The position numbers and the translations under genes were made by a program. A stretch of DNA of 64,000 nucleotides from Actinomortierella ambigua (taxonomy: Eukaryota; Mortierellomycota; Mortierellomycetes; Mortierellales; Mortierellaceae): the NCBI GenBank assembly GCA_016098155.1, contig JAAAJB010000012.1, forward strand, positions 62,001-126,000, in the 5' to 3' direction. This document shows positions 1 to 12,763 of this stretch, piece after piece (positions within the stretch are counted from its first letter, which is position 1; every line of letters starts with the position of its first letter). The notes beneath the pieces are model-generated. The model saw only the letters and a list, made by a program, of their open reading frames with translations, searched no databases and had not been told where the DNA came from.

Positions 1-135
1 CTCGACGTCGAAGGCGCCCGACGCGACCCTGCGGGCGAGTACCGGCCCCCAGGATGACCACCGATACCATCATCACTGCTTGTGTAACCGTAATGAGGCT
101 GCTGTTGCTGCTGTTGGTAGTGGTGATACTGCTGC

Positions 136-172
<37 letters not shown>

Positions 173-2624
173 AACTGCTGAACCCCTGTTGTCGCTGACG
201 TGTAGGTGTCAGTCGGTTCTGGGCCGAAGGCGAGGGAGATGTAGGCATATAGGACGATCTCTGCTGCTGCTGCTGCTGGTATCCATTCTTGGGGCCGGGC
301 GAGACCGCCTGCTGTCGACCATAACCCGACGACGAGGCCGAAGGCGACGGCGACTTTGGTGGCACACGGCTGCCAAAGGCCATTGACTTGGGCGGCGCCA
401 CCACCGCCGTTTTTGGCTTGGCGCGTGCAGCAGCAGCACTGGTCGTCTGATGACTAGCTGGCATGGGTAGGTACGTGTTCTTGTTGTTTGGCGTCGGTGA
501 CACTGCTGGTGACGATCCAAAGGCTCTAGACTGCCGATGGCTACTATTGCTATTCACGGCGCTACCCCCAGGAGAGAACGGCGGCTTGTACTGAGCCGAA
601 GAAGGGGGCTTGATCATCGACGGCGATGTCGCACCATGATCGCGACTGCTTGGTCGTGGCAAACCTGATGGCGCTCCACCAAGGCTCATCATCGACATCA
701 TCGGCGACAGATAACCAGCACCGGAGCCCATCGAGCCACCGCCTGCAGTCATCGCTGGACCCGGAGGCAAGGGAATGCCAGGGATCCCAGGCGATGTTGG
801 CTTTGTCGACGGGCACCATGGCCGCAGCTTGTCCGAGAGGCCTCGCGTCGGCGAGCGCGACGGATCGGGACTGAGGGCGCGGAACTGGAACAGACCATTG
901 GGAGACAGATATGGCGAGTAGGAGCCATAGGGCGACATCTGGCCAGGCTGCAGTGGTGACCAGGCTCGGTACCGAGGGTCATCGCCACCACCGCGGGGTG
1001 AGCGGGCACCGTTAGCCCGCATCGCCCCATGCGAAGGAGATGGCGAGCGCAGGCCAGGTTGGCGACCACGGGTATATTGCGACGACTGATAGGTCGGGCT
1101 TGCAGCTTGAAGGCGGTCGGATGGCGTCAGGGTTCGACGGGCACCGAAGGGTGTCCGCTCCGGCAAAGGGTTCATGGGGGGCGAGTTGAAGTAGCCGACG
1201 ACGGCACTGTCCAGGATGTCCAGGTACCGGTCGATATGGTCGAGCTCACGCTCGACGTGTTCGAGGCCCGTGCTGAGCTTATCCCACTTGACGTTCATGG
1301 TCTGGTGACGGCGAATGACGTCCTGATTGCGGTTGATCTGGCTCTCGATGCCGTTCTCGAGCATGTCAAGCATCTTGGTCACGGCCGGCGCATAATACTT
1401 GTGCTTGGCCTCAAAACTCTTAAATATTGTGTACAGATGCTCACGGTCAATCGGCGCGCTCGGCACTACCTTCTCGCGCACCATGTTCTTGATCTGGTCC
1501 ACAAGACCCTGGCAGTGCACGATGGCCCGCTCCATCGACTCCATCATCGACTCGACTTGTTCGGCCACCTGGTCAAAGACGGCCAGCCAGCGGTCCTCCT
1601 TGAGCTCGTCGCTCAATCGCTCGCGCCGGAACTTGAGGTCATCCCATCGGACGAGCACCTGTTGGTACCGGCTCTTTAGAATGTCTTTGGATTCGGTGCC
1701 AATGCTCGACTCATCGGATGGAAGCGAGCCAACACGCGCGTCCAAAAAGTCGATACGGGAGATTAGCAGCTCGATGCGCGAGTCAATGTCGGCAAGGGTA
1801 TCTAGTTGGCGCTGCTTGGCAGATTCAGCCTCTTTAGCGGCAGTGGTGGCATCAGTGGGAGTGGTGGTGGCGGTGGTTGTGGCGGTGGCAGTGCTGGTGC
1901 TGGTGCTGGTAATGGCCGAAGAGGAGGCAGTGGAGGGCTGAGGCGAGGATGGCCGCGAGTTGGGCGGGCTCGAGGGGGCGAGGGTTGAGGTGACATCCTC
2001 TTCGGTGGCGTTGAGGCTGCTGCGTTCCGAGTGAAAGGCATCGATCTTTGTGCAAATCTCGTCAATGTCGACGAGGACATTGTCCATATGTGTGAGGAGC
2101 TCTGCGCGAAGCTTGCCACTCGACAGTTCGGTCTTGACTCGGTCAAGCGTCGTCTTGAGCGAGCTCCAGCTTGTCTTGATTGTCTTTGTGGTCTCGTGCA
2201 TCTCGGATTGGTCGACGGCTTCTTCCTCGGACGAGCTGCCATCTTTCTCAGCCTTGATGCGAGACTCTATCCGCTCTTGGAGCTCGACGAGCATGTCAAC
2301 ATTGGGCTGGAAGCGGTTCATGATCACATCAATCTCGCCAACGTCCTGCTTGCTGGTGGCACCCTCCTGGCCAACATCCATCTGGAGGCCAAAGACGGTC
2401 ATTTCTGCAGTCTCAAGCCAGATCTTGAGGTCGGACGAGGCACTTTGGAAGCGCCTGTAGAGAGCAGACAAGGGAATAGAGTCGTGTGCAGAAAGGGCAT
2501 GGTAGATATCACCGTATGGGACAGGCAAGCGCTTGAGGTTCTCGAGCTGTGAATGGTATGACTGGTAGAGGTTTGGTCGTGGCGAGCCATCTTGCCGCGA
2601 AGGCGAGCCGAGGTCTGTCGACAT
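1..2624 (-). CDS. KAR9-like karyogamy/cortical protein, 3' end outside window
   Basis: An uninterrupted minus-strand frame starts at the ATG at 2622-2624 and runs off the left edge (874 codons visible, no stop). Residues about 1-480 are mostly helical, with a conserved stretch containing SRIDFLDARVGS near residue 280 and DRWLAVFDQVAEQVESMME further on. I recognise this style from the fungal KAR9 family, which links microtubule plus ends (through EB1/Bim1) to myosin and the cortex during nuclear positioning. The rest is a disordered Ser/Pro/Gln-rich tail with a long polyglutamine run near 115-170 of the window. Two S/T-x-L-P tetrapeptides (SGLP near residue 651, TYLP near 718) resemble EB1-binding SxIP motifs. 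The S/T-rich stretch near residues 210-260 looks like a linker. Family assignment is from memory of the pattern, not a search; another coiled-coil cortical protein is the main alternative. Confidence 0.72.
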
Positions 2625-3206
2625 GGCTATGTGTATATTGCTGTGGAGAGTGGTGAGAGTGCATAGGTCGTGAAGCAGCTGTGGGTTAGATGAAGGCCGA
2701 GCAGATAGACATAGCTTGGAAGGCAAGGAAGAAAGGAGGAGCATTTTGGGGGAGAAGGGGTTTGGATGGGGGAAGGGGTGGGAGATCGACCGAGTTCGAG
2801 GTCCCCAGATAGCGAGAGGGATGGATGTTCGTAGGAAGATCAAAAGAGATTCAAGTGAGAAGGAAGGGGTGCAACAAGGACAATAAAACAAAAAGCTGGA
2901 TTGGTGGCAGTGAAGTGATAGACTGCACGGCACGGCCAACAAAACAGTAGACTCCTCGAGAGGTTAAAAAAGTGACGGGATGAAGAAGAAGAAGAAGAAG
3001 AGTAGGAGGAGGGAAGCGGAAGAAAGTCGACGACGACAAAGGTGAGAGAAGCAAGCCCAAGCGCAAGAATGTCGCCTCTGTGAATGACGATTTTTTGAAG
3101 AGAGGAAGCAAGCACTAAAGCCGACTGTCTGTGAACGGTTGATCCGACCCTCCTAGAGTCACCAATTGCAAAGGAGGAATGAACAGGGGAAAGAGGAGAA
3201 GACAAG

Positions 3207-3254
3207 GGAGAGAGAGCAAGAGAGGAAGAGAGAGAGGGAGAGAGAGAGAGAGGG
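3207..3254. repeat. GA-rich microsatellite
   Basis: Nearly pure purine run of GAGAGA and GAGGAA units on the plus strand, about 580 bases upstream of the KAR9-like start. Homopurine tracts of this kind recur upstream of minus-strand genes in the window. Confidence 0.85.
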
Positions 3255-4180
3255 CACAGACAAAGCGATTGAAGGTCGTATTCTCACCTAATGGATTGGT
3301 TCCTTGAAAAAGGGCGGCAGTCTGCTTTCTTTTTCACTCTTCCTCACCGGGGTGAATGGATGCTGAAAAGGGTTTTAGCCGTGAACAATGAGGAGGTGTT
3401 GTGTTGCAAGGGCGGCTGTCTTTCTTTGGTCCAAAAAGGAGAGCACAATGGACAAGACAGGACCAGGACAGAGAGAGAGAGAGAGAGAGATAGGAAATGT
3501 GTTAATTACAAAGAGAGCCACAATCAAAGCCTGGTCATTCGTTCAGGGACCATGCCGAGAGAGTGAGTGAGAGAGAGTGAGAGAGAGGGAAAGAGAAACG
3601 GAGAAGAGCCTCAAGTGTGAAAGAGAACCGAAAAAAAAAAGAGAGACAGAGAGCGAGAGAAAGAGGATAGAGCACAAGAAAGGCAAAGTGGAGTACGATA
3701 GAGATAAAAAGGGTCATCGACAAACGAAAGGGGCATGCTGCAAGCGACGTCGATCGACGCGCGTAAGAGACGAGACCGAAAATGCATGTGAAGAACACAA
3801 GGCCATGTGTGTCCTCCGGTGGTTGTGGTAAGCAGTGGTTGCCGCTGTTGTTTGCTGGAGGGGGTATTCCCAAGGTGCATGAGGAAACAAGGGGGTGGGG
3901 ATGGGTGGATGCATGGATGGATGGCTGTGGGTCCTTGAGACAGACGAAAGAGAGTACAAGGAGGAGGGAAGGGGGAAAGAGGTTGGCTAGCTAGCTAGCT
4001 GGGCAGGTAGCACTGCTGCCTAGCTAGGCTGATAGGATCTTAGGGTTTTGCCTTTATGAATTCGAAACCCTTTCAATCAGCGCAGGGATGTCTGGAACCC
4101 TCCCTTGCAGCCCCTAGCTCCCTAGCTCCCTCTTTTCCTTCCCTCTCTCTCCCTCTCTTTCTCTGTCTAACCCGACTGAG

Positions 4181-4208
4181 TTGGTTGGTTGGTTGGTTGG
4201 TTGGTTGG
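4181..4208. repeat. (TTGG)7 tetranucleotide repeat
   Basis: Seven perfect tandem TTGG units, followed by TAGTTGTTGG. The G pairs could form a weak two-tetrad quadruplex. No gene is nearby. Confidence 0.9.
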
Positions 4209-5856
4209 TAGTTGTTGGAGAACAGAAGAGAGTGTGATGATGAAATCGAGTGTGGTGCAGTGGCCCAAGCGTGAATGTGACAATCATAGGGCATACACAG
4301 GGACAACGACCTGATGATGGTGGCACGGGTGCTTAGGTACAAACATTGCCGTCAGAACACCAAAGCCTCGTGCCATTTCCCCTTTTTCGTCTCACATGGC
4401 TGGGGATGGTGGTGTGTAGGTGCACGGATTGTATTGCGCGTTGCCACTTTACTGGCAAGGCGTAGCCATGCCACAACAGAGGTATGTTTCGGTCGGTGAA
4501 TGTCGGCATGTTGAAGAGAGAGAGAGAAATAGATCGATACAGGGAGAAGGGGAGGGGGGAGGGCGAGGAGAGATGCATGTGCACACACACACAAAAAAAA
4601 AAGATTGCGATAGAGAGGAGGCGAGGGAGGGAGAGGCGGGATAAGAGGGCCGAGAGAACAAATGGCGCATGGTGGTATGAATAGATAGATGAACGGTTTC
4701 ATTGGCCAGATAAGGGACGATGATGATGAATGCATCGAGAACAGCAGGGTTATTTCTTTTTGCGTCTGTTTCTCGATGTGTGCAACACGCGTGGATGCGC
4801 GGGGGGTGCGTGTGAGGGGTGGAGGGCATGCGGAAGGGCGAGGGAGAGAATAGAGGGCCTGATCTAGGTTGAAAGTGTGCCTGAGGACAACTCTGAGACA
4901 CATACAACGACAGACACGGACAGACAGACAGACAGACAGCAGAACAGAGGGAGAGGATGCGAATGCATCGTTCTGTCCTCCCTACTTCTTTTCTTTTTCC
5001 CACTCAATCAATCACCTCCAGGATAATCACTGCTGATGAGAGCAGTTAAAATGAGGTGCACGCTGCAACGGATCGAATCAACCGTAGCCAACAACCCGCC
5101 CTTCCCCTCGCTCCATAAGCTGCTGCTGGATAGAGAGCTGGAGGCAGGCAGGCAGACAGGTAGACAGGCAGGCCAACAAACAAAAAAAAAGGACAAAAGA
5201 CAGTGCTGACATGATAAAGATGGGCTTGGAGATCGAACAGAAAGGAGGAAAACAGGGGTGGATAAGGGCCAGGGGTGTGTCTCCAAAGAAGTGAAAGGTC
5301 ATACATGTTGTGTGTAGCTGCTGGAGGGGGCGAGGAGGGGATGGAGGAGCGAGGAAGGCAAGGAGGGGCGAGGTGAGGTGGAGAGGAGCCAAGCCAAAGA
5401 AAAATATAAATCCAGCTTGGCGAGGCTGAAGGGACAATGTCCTTACCAGGCAAACGTCAGTGGAGGGTTGTTGTGTATTTGTGTGTCTAAGGAGTGGAGA
5501 GAGTGAGCGTGTGTGTGTTGAGAATCGGCAATGCTGGATGGCAAAGGAGTTGAGAGCGAGTGAATGAGAGTATGTGTGCGAGTATGCGCAATGGAGGAAT
5601 GAGAAGTGATGCCGAGGAGGAGGAAGAGGAGGAAGAGGAGGAAGAGAATACAAAAAGTGGTGAGAAAGAGAAAAAAAAATAGGAAAGGAAGGTGAGCTGT
5701 GCGAAAGAGATAATAAAAACGAGGTTCATACTGGTGCTGCCAAATAGGCCATGCCCCGAAGCCAAAAAAGAAAGTAAAGTATTGACTGAATTGGATCGAA
5801 GCATGCTCTGTATCGCCTTTGTTTACCTTTTGGTCAAGCATATGATCCTGTCTTTT

Positions 5857-5878
5857 TGTGTGTGTGTGTGTGTGTGTG
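5857..5878. repeat. (GT)11 microsatellite
   Basis: Eleven uninterrupted GT units in the gene-free stretch between the KAR9-like gene and ATP17. Confidence 0.9.
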
Positions 5879-7174
5879 CAAGTGTCTGTTACCCTTCCCT
5901 TCCCTTCCCTTTCTCCTTCCCTCCTTCTCTTCCGCGCGGCCACCCCTCCATCCCCCTATCGCGCTGCTCGTGAGTAAGGTCAGCATGGCCACCCACACGC
6001 ACACCCACAATCTCTCTCTGACTCGATGAATTCCCATTCGCTCTTAGCCCAATGAGTATGTCTCGTGTCTACGAGGTATCCTCACTCCCAGCACCCTACC
6101 CTGCCCTGTCCCCCTGTCGACATTCGACGGGACGTCACCCTGTTGCCAATGCTGTTTACCTCACTCGGTCTTCCTCGGTGCCCCCCCCTACATGTCTGTT
6201 GAATGTCTTTTTTTACACCTGTGGTTGCCTCTCGTTGGACCGTTCCCTGTTTATTTTCAATAGTGAGCGTTATCGTTGTTGGACCAACGGTGACAAGGGG
6301 AGGGGGGGGGAAGCTAATGAAGGGGGAAGGGCAAGAGGAAACGGTCGGCTTTTTTTTTTCTTCTTTCTCTCTTTCTTGTTTTCTCTTACTGTCCAACGCT
6401 ACTTACCAGATCATCATCACCGTCCTCATTGCACACTGGGATATCGATGATTTCCTTGTGTTGCCATAGGCTCATGCCACAAGGATGGCGACACACACAT
6501 GCCCTCCCAAGCACGTTTGGTTGTCCGCCCCAATTTGTTGTTTGTTGTGGTTGCCGCTATCGCTCTCGCTCCCTCACTCTGTCTCTTGTCACGTCCCCAC
6601 TGGACCATTGATGACGATGACAGTATCAGGGGAGGGAGAGTGAAGAGATAGTCTACTGAAGTTCAAGTTTTCGTATCCGATGACTCTATATGAAAGGATG
6701 GGTGGCATCAGGAGGGAGAGGGGCAATGGTTTGTCGTCGTGTCTTTTTTTTGTTGGAACGAACTCAGCGACGTGATCGGACCCTACAATAATAAAAGGCT
6801 CGTGGGTGGAGAGTTTATTGCCGCAGAGCAGAGTAGACCAGCAGCAGAAGAGCTGAGCAGCAACATATTGATAGACACAGAATAATTGGGGCGTCTCGTT
6901 CCCACACACGTTAAATGAATGACGAAAACAGCCCTCTCTTGTCTTCCTCTGTCCTTTCCCCCACCCCTCCACCTCTCTGGCATTTGAGAGCCCTGTGTGT
7001 TGTTTTTAAACACAAAGAGGGTACGTACCATACCGAGCTCTCGTGCGCTATCACCTGAAAGTCGCAGACCTCATCCATCGTATGTCTAATGAGGATCCAG
7101 TTTTAGATCTCGGCATTATCGCTTTATAGAGGAATTGCGCTCTCTGCACACATTCCCATCGAACGACCTCGCAC

Positions 7175-7175
7175 C

Positions 7176-7207
<32 letters not shown>
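7175..7207. repeat. CT microsatellite
   Basis: About 33 bases of CT repeat with one interruption (TCTG), inside the gene-free stretch. Confidence 0.88.
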
Positions 7208-9181
7208 TACTCACACATACAGCACAGACAGCATAGTCCCCAACATTATCCAATTTCCCCTTCCTCTTACTGCTACTGCTGCTGCTGCTGCTGCTGTTCA
7301 AAGATAGTAGAAAACAACTCCAAATAAAAGCAACGCCGCGTAAGCGTCCCCTGCTCGCAGGACATCCCGCATGCTAACGAGGACAAAGGGCTTTCAAAGA
7401 AATCGCCAAAGGGCCCAATTCGAGGGCGGGAACTCCGCTCAATCTCCCATCTTTTTTTTTCACGTTCACCTATTGCACCACAAACAATGCTGCCGTGCAA
7501 TGTCAAATACCAGCGGCCTTTTCTCTCTCTCTTAGCCTCTTGCAGGAGAAGATAGGTTCACAAACAAGTCGGAAGACTCTTTCCGCGCGGGCCCGCGTTA
7601 GACTACCCACATACAGACAGATAGACAATACTCTGTGCACCCTCTCTCGCTCTCGAGCCCTTGCTTACCCACCTAATTGGTAGTATCATGCGCAATTGGT
7701 TTATGGGATTGCGATTGAGGCGTCCAATCCAACCTTGTCACCTCACACTGCCCCCTTTTTCCCCTCTGTCATGATTATCCCTCGCATGAAAGAGGATACA
7801 GTGGCGTAACTACGGATATTGTCTCTCTCTCTTTCTCTCCTCTCTTTTACACACACCATGTCTTACCCCCGCACACGCTCTATACTACAAATTTCATAGT
7901 CTCTTTTTTTTTGGCGGCATCATCTCTGGAGGACTGTCCTATTCAGTTGCATGAATAAACAATGTATAGCGACGGCGCCCTCTGTCGCTCAATCTCTCTC
8001 TCCTATCTTCTTCTTTTCCGCTACTCGGACGTTTTACTGCCTTATGAGCAATGTTTACTTTTCAACTTGCTTGGGCTTGTGGCGATGAACACCAAGAGGA
8101 ATGCTACTGTACGCAAACACAGGCACACATGAGCACCATGTCATCTTTTTTATTTTCTTCCCACACTTCAATTTATCCTCCTTTGTGTCCCTGTTGCGCG
8201 ACATACTCGAGGTCTTTTAAAACCACTTGCAAAAAAAAATCTCTGTATGCGCCTGCATGACACCAGCATGCAGGACCACCTGTGAGTCGAAATCTCATCC
8301 TCTGTGTCCTTTGAGCCCTTTGCTCCCCCACCCCCTCCTCTCATATCCTACTTACCCCCCCCCCATCCCAGTCCCCCCTTCTCCCTCTCACGCCTTTTCC
8401 CGTTCCTTTGTTAGGCGACAAGATATGCAGGATACCCTGAGCCAAAAAAAAAAAAAAAAAAAAGACAACTCTGATATGGTCAACGTTTCCGTCATGCACC
8501 TTACTGATGTGGCAGGTCTTCCAAGGATTCCATGTACAAGACAAAAACTCACACACACACACACATTCACATCTCCTGCTGAAAGTCCTGGTGCACCATA
8601 AAATGCCCAACCTAATAGCGCCAAACGAACGCGCTCCTAAAACTCTGCGTCCCATCCAATCGATGGAGGCATCTTACACCATCCTAACCAGCCTCATACC
8701 TCGACCAGCACACTTCCCTTTCTCTGGGCACGTGTCACCATACTCCATACTCCTCTCCGCGGTCAAAGTAGTGGACAGCTAACGCGTCTGCAGTTACACG
8801 GAGGCCAAGGAGCGACGCGGCGGAACGCTATCTCGCCACATTCCCCCCTTCCATCCCTCCCTCACCCTTCAAAAGCCCCTGCAGCCGATCGATCGTCAGC
8901 AACAAATAGGCAAATAGGCATTAGGCAATTCAACCTATCAATGCTGAACAGACCCTCTCCTCCCCCCCTCTTCGCGCCCCTGTGGTGTGCGCTATGCATT
9001 ATCTACGAATAATTGGCATTACGAAACATTTAAAAAAGATCCACAATGGATACACACTTCTTTTTTTGGTTTTTTGGCGTTGTGCTTGTTTTTTTTTTTA
9101 TATATTGGCATCAAGAGGGAGGAAAGGTGTGTAAGGTGTCTTTGCACTGCGGTATATCTATCGGCAAGATCTGGTTGTCGT

Positions 9182-10306
9182 TTAGTGGTGGGCAACGTTC
9201 TTGTGGTGCTCTGAATGGGTTCCAAGGACAAACGAAAGAAAACAATAAAGGTCATGTTAGTTTCAGACTCAAAACATGAACATCTGTGTGTGTTTTTTTT
9301 TGTTCTTGAAAAGGTCGCAGTGGAATCCATCCTCATATCGACAAGTTTGTCAGATTGTTTTACTATCTTTCCCAGTTAAATCAACATCGTTGTATCTGAT
9401 GTCCCTAACTATCGTATCATCATATAAAAATATGTACGATAGAGAAAAGATTCCACAGGTTTCTGCTTCCAAGGTGAGGAAAGATGAAAAAAAAAACTTA
9501 CTCAAGTGGAAGTGGTAGTCGATAGTGTACGACAGGAGGAAGATACCGGCAATGGACTGGAAGACAGGGGCCATGCTCGAGTTGTTGCCATCAAAGTGAC
9601 GGGCCTTGTAGCCAGAGGTCTTGGCAGCAGGGCCAGCGCCGTTAGGGAGACCCTTGTAGAAGTCAACGACCTTGGCCATCTAACATGGAGGCGAAAATTC
9701 CCAAATTTGGGGTAGAATTGGGCGTTGGGGGTGGTGAGTTTATGATCATGATGATGCATTGCTTTGCTTTGCTTTGCAGAATAGAAGACACCCCCCTCTT
9801 CCCAAACGCCACTAATTGCGATACAACGTATGTCGAATCAGATATTTTCTACTATCTTTCCCGGTGTGATCAGCACCTGCCCGAAGGCATGCAGTTGTCC
9901 CTAAAGAAATCATCCTTGATGATACGGTATTGCAATAGCCAGCCAGCCAGCCAGCCAGCCAGCTGTCTCCCATATAACACTTCCTCCCTTCATAACACTA
10001 GATGCACAACAATGAAAAAAAAAACTTACGCGAGCAGAGTCCTTGGGGCTGCCAATAGACTTGGCAGAGCCAATGACGGGGGGGATGGCAGCCTAATCAA
10101 AAGAGATCAGACATTGAATGGCTGATTAGGATCGGGTCAATCCTTGCTCCCGAGAGTGGTCATCTAGGAATGAATGAATCAATGCAAAAACGCGGATGCA
10201 TGCTTCAGATCGATGCACTCGCTAGATGGAGATGAAAGGCGAGTGTGATTGGTGGGAGACATACTCTGGCAGTGGAGTAAGCCCTGCGTGCAACAATTCC
10301 GTGCAT
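9182..10306 (-). CDS. ATP17: Mitochondrial F1Fo ATP synthase subunit f (Atp17), four exons
   Basis: A small membrane subunit of the Fo sector of mitochondrial ATP synthase. I assembled it from four minus-strand exons: 10306-10265 (14 codons), 10092-10030 (21 codons), 9679-9502 (59 codons plus one base) and 9210-9182 (rest and TAA), giving 103 residues. All introns are GT-AG and phases agree. Exon 1 starts MHGIVARRAYSTAR, a basic, Ser/Thr-containing mitochondrial presequence. Exon 3 carries the family core VVDFYKGLPNG, the KARHFDG segment and a single membrane helix (SIAGIFLLSYTIDYHFHL). Exon 4 adds KHHKNVAHH, matching the basic, His-rich end after the yeast Atp17 helix (HLRHHK). Yeast Atp17 is 101 residues, so the length fits. 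The gene is divergent from the Zn2Cys6 factor 2.5 kb away. Exon 1 is the least certain part because it is short. Confidence 0.93.
9937..9963. repeat. (AGCC)n repeat within ATP17 intron 2
   Basis: Six full AGCC units plus AGC on the plus strand, lying wholly inside the 350-nt second intron (9680-10029) of the subunit f gene. Confidence 0.9.
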
Positions 10307-12763
10307 GATGGAGAGGAGGGGAGAGGGTGGTAGGTGTGATCAAAGATGCAATAGGATCAGAGTCGGGACAGTAAGGGTTGTAACATTTAGCGTAATTCCG
10401 GCCATAATGATGATACCGAAATTGTTTTTGTCTCCGCTGCTGTGCCCTTCCCCCTCTTTCAGCGACCCCTGATTGAGAAAAAAAAACTGGTGCGTTAAGG
10501 TACTTCCAGATCATCGCAAGTAGAAGAACCGCCTTGTTATGATTATCCACCCGAGTACCATCACTGATATCACATGATCGACTTTGACGCGTCTTGCGAT
10601 GACTCCTGAAGCTACTACAACATTGCGGCTTGCCCTTGCTCCCTTGCGCTATGATAGGAAAAATTGTTTTAGAGCTGCTCTTCATATCCGAGGTTTCGTT
10701 ATGGTCTGGTCTGTGTTGGCCCCTGGCGTAAATGTAGCAGGTCGAGGCCGAAAAAAGAACATTGATCGAAGGCTTATTTTGGTGCTCGCTCTATGCCAGC
10801 TGACACCCACCATCCTCACGGTAGAACCATTTATGACCTCCCAACTATTTTGGAGTTCCCGGATGTAGCGGTTCGATGATGCTGTTCCAGTGACATTGGA
10901 TGGTGATAATTGGGATATAAGCCATTTCTAGTTCAAAACTCCATGTTCAGGGACCTGGAGTGGCTCCCAAAAAAAAGTCTTTGAAGTGAAAGACTGTTTA
11001 CTTTTGTTTTTTGTTTTTTTTTTTTTTTTTTTTTTGTCCTGTTGTACCATTTGTATCAAGCGCCTTATCTTTAACTCTAGGGCTGGGGTGGTAGTGTGAG
11101 TGGAGTGAATGTGTGTCGCGTAAAGTTGCTATTTTTTACTTTATTCATCACAGGCTTGGCTCGGTATCGGTGGAACCTCGCGGCAACTGATCATCCTGGG
11201 AGGGTTGCCGGGCGTTGAATTATTCAGTTACGCCACATGCGCGGTCTAGACATAAGTCAGGCAGAGGAGGGGGGGGAGGGAAGGAGACCAGATGGAAGTA
11301 GAGGCTGCTTAGAGTGAAGAGGACAGCCTTCCCTCTATCACACATACATCCTCAAGACGTTAGCACACCCCGAGAGAGAGAGGAGGAAAGAGTCCCCCCT
11401 CCCTCCCCCCTCTCAAACTACCTGTTGCTGTCTGTCATAATTTTTTTTTCTTTGTCCTTGTCCTGCCCGCATTCCTCCAACCATCTTGGCCCATCCAGGC
11501 CAACCAATCAGCGACAGCGAAAAATCGGCTTACACCCCAATGAGTGAGCAAGGGTTTGTGCTGCGACGATGTTTTTTTTTACTTCGACTCTGTTCTCTTC
11601 TTGGCCCTATTCAATGAGCATGCTTTTTTTTTTTAAATTAAACGAGGTGCAGCGAAGGGATTATTTGTGCAAGGGCACTTGCTCTCTCTCTCTTCTTTAA
11701 GTCATACCCTGTTGACTTCTATGCACACACGAGAAGGCATAGAGGAACGAGGAAGGGAAAGGTACCTTCTTTGCTGTGAGCTAAAGAAAGAAAGAGAAAG
11801 CGAGAGGGGATGAAGCGTGCAAGAACAACGGATGCTGGCACTGTGGTGTTGATAGCGATGGTAATGGCGGTGGTGGTAGGCGGTTGGCGGCAGTGTAGCT
11901 ATGGTGAGAGTCGATATGCCTTCGTTAGGCTGTTGGCCAGCCATTGCACACAAGTATAAAAACCATGACAGTGGTAGAAGGGCTGCCACCTGTTTGCCCT
12001 TTACTTTCTCAACTGGGTTGCCTGCCCTACGCTCGAAGAAGGAGAAAAAAAACAAAGCTCATGCACACACACAAGCACACGTTATTATTATTGACACACA
12101 CGCACAACTCCCCATCCACCCCACCCACCACTGTACCCAAAAATTGCAAAGCTGGACGCAACAAACAACACTGGACGACCACTTTGTTACCTTATTCCCT
12201 TTTCACTTTTATTTTCTCTTTTTGCTCCTTTGAGTTTGACCCCCTGTTCCCCGTAGTAACTTCGTCTTCATTCCTCTTCACATTCCTTTTTTTTTTCTTT
12301 CTTCTCAATTTCCATTCACACTTCATTCTTCTCTCTTCCCCCCACCCACTTCCTTCGTTACTTCGTTCCTTTATTCCTTCGCTCCTTCTTGTACACAACC
12401 AACGGAAAATGCCCTACCACATTCCCTGCAATACTCTACACTAGTGACTAACAGGTTTCCCTCTTGGTTGCACGTCCATTGTCTTTGTAGCCATCCCTCG
12501 ATTGACGTCTTCCACCTTTCCGCGTTGTTTTCCTTTCTTTTCTTTTCTTTTCTTTTCGTTGCTGCAAGCTCACATTGCACACCCTTTTTCCCTTCCCCAT
12601 CCAGTTTTCCTTTGCCACCTTCTCCCTCCTGTTCCTCACCCAGCTTACCAATCAACACTAAACTTCTTGTGGATTCACTCTCAGTGCCTCCCTCCTCACT
12701 CCACTCTTGCCTATTTCCACATCACCCTTTCCTTCTTAACACGGAAGATAAAGTATCAACAAC
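10307..12763. other. Intergenic region between divergent ATP17 and Zn2Cys6 factor
   Basis: No recognisable gene. It contains a GA-rich block just upstream of ATP17 (10308-10330), a T-rich run around 11005-11035, and an increasingly CT-rich plus strand from about 12080 to 12750 leading into the transcription-factor ATG. The last part is probably its 5' leader. Short frames here have no family resemblance. Confidence 0.6.

Larger units (their letters stand above)
2625..9181. other. 6.5-kb region with no recognised gene, microsatellite-rich
   Basis: I find no frame on either strand that resembles a known family, and no tRNA-like fold. The left half (2690-3700) is GA-rich on the plus strand, i.e. 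CT-rich on the coding strand of the KAR9-like gene, so the first few hundred bases are probably its 5' leader and promoter. The rest alternates GA, CT, GT and CA tracts, poly(A)/poly(T) runs and short tetranucleotide repeats. All open frames here are low-complexity shadows of these repeats. An unrecognised lineage-specific gene or noncoding RNA cannot be excluded. Confidence 0.6.

Noticed and set aside
1029..1679. 216-codon open frame on the plus strand
   Set aside because: Antisense to the KAR9-like frame, which is longer and has conserved helical segments.
4352..5003. Overlapping 180-codon frames on the minus strand
   Set aside because: Ser/Pro/Leu/Cys-rich translations of CT and CA repeats with no conserved motif.
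9937..9963. Regular short repeats as a CRISPR-like array
   Set aside because: Simple tetranucleotide microsatellite without spacers, within an intron of a eukaryotic gene.
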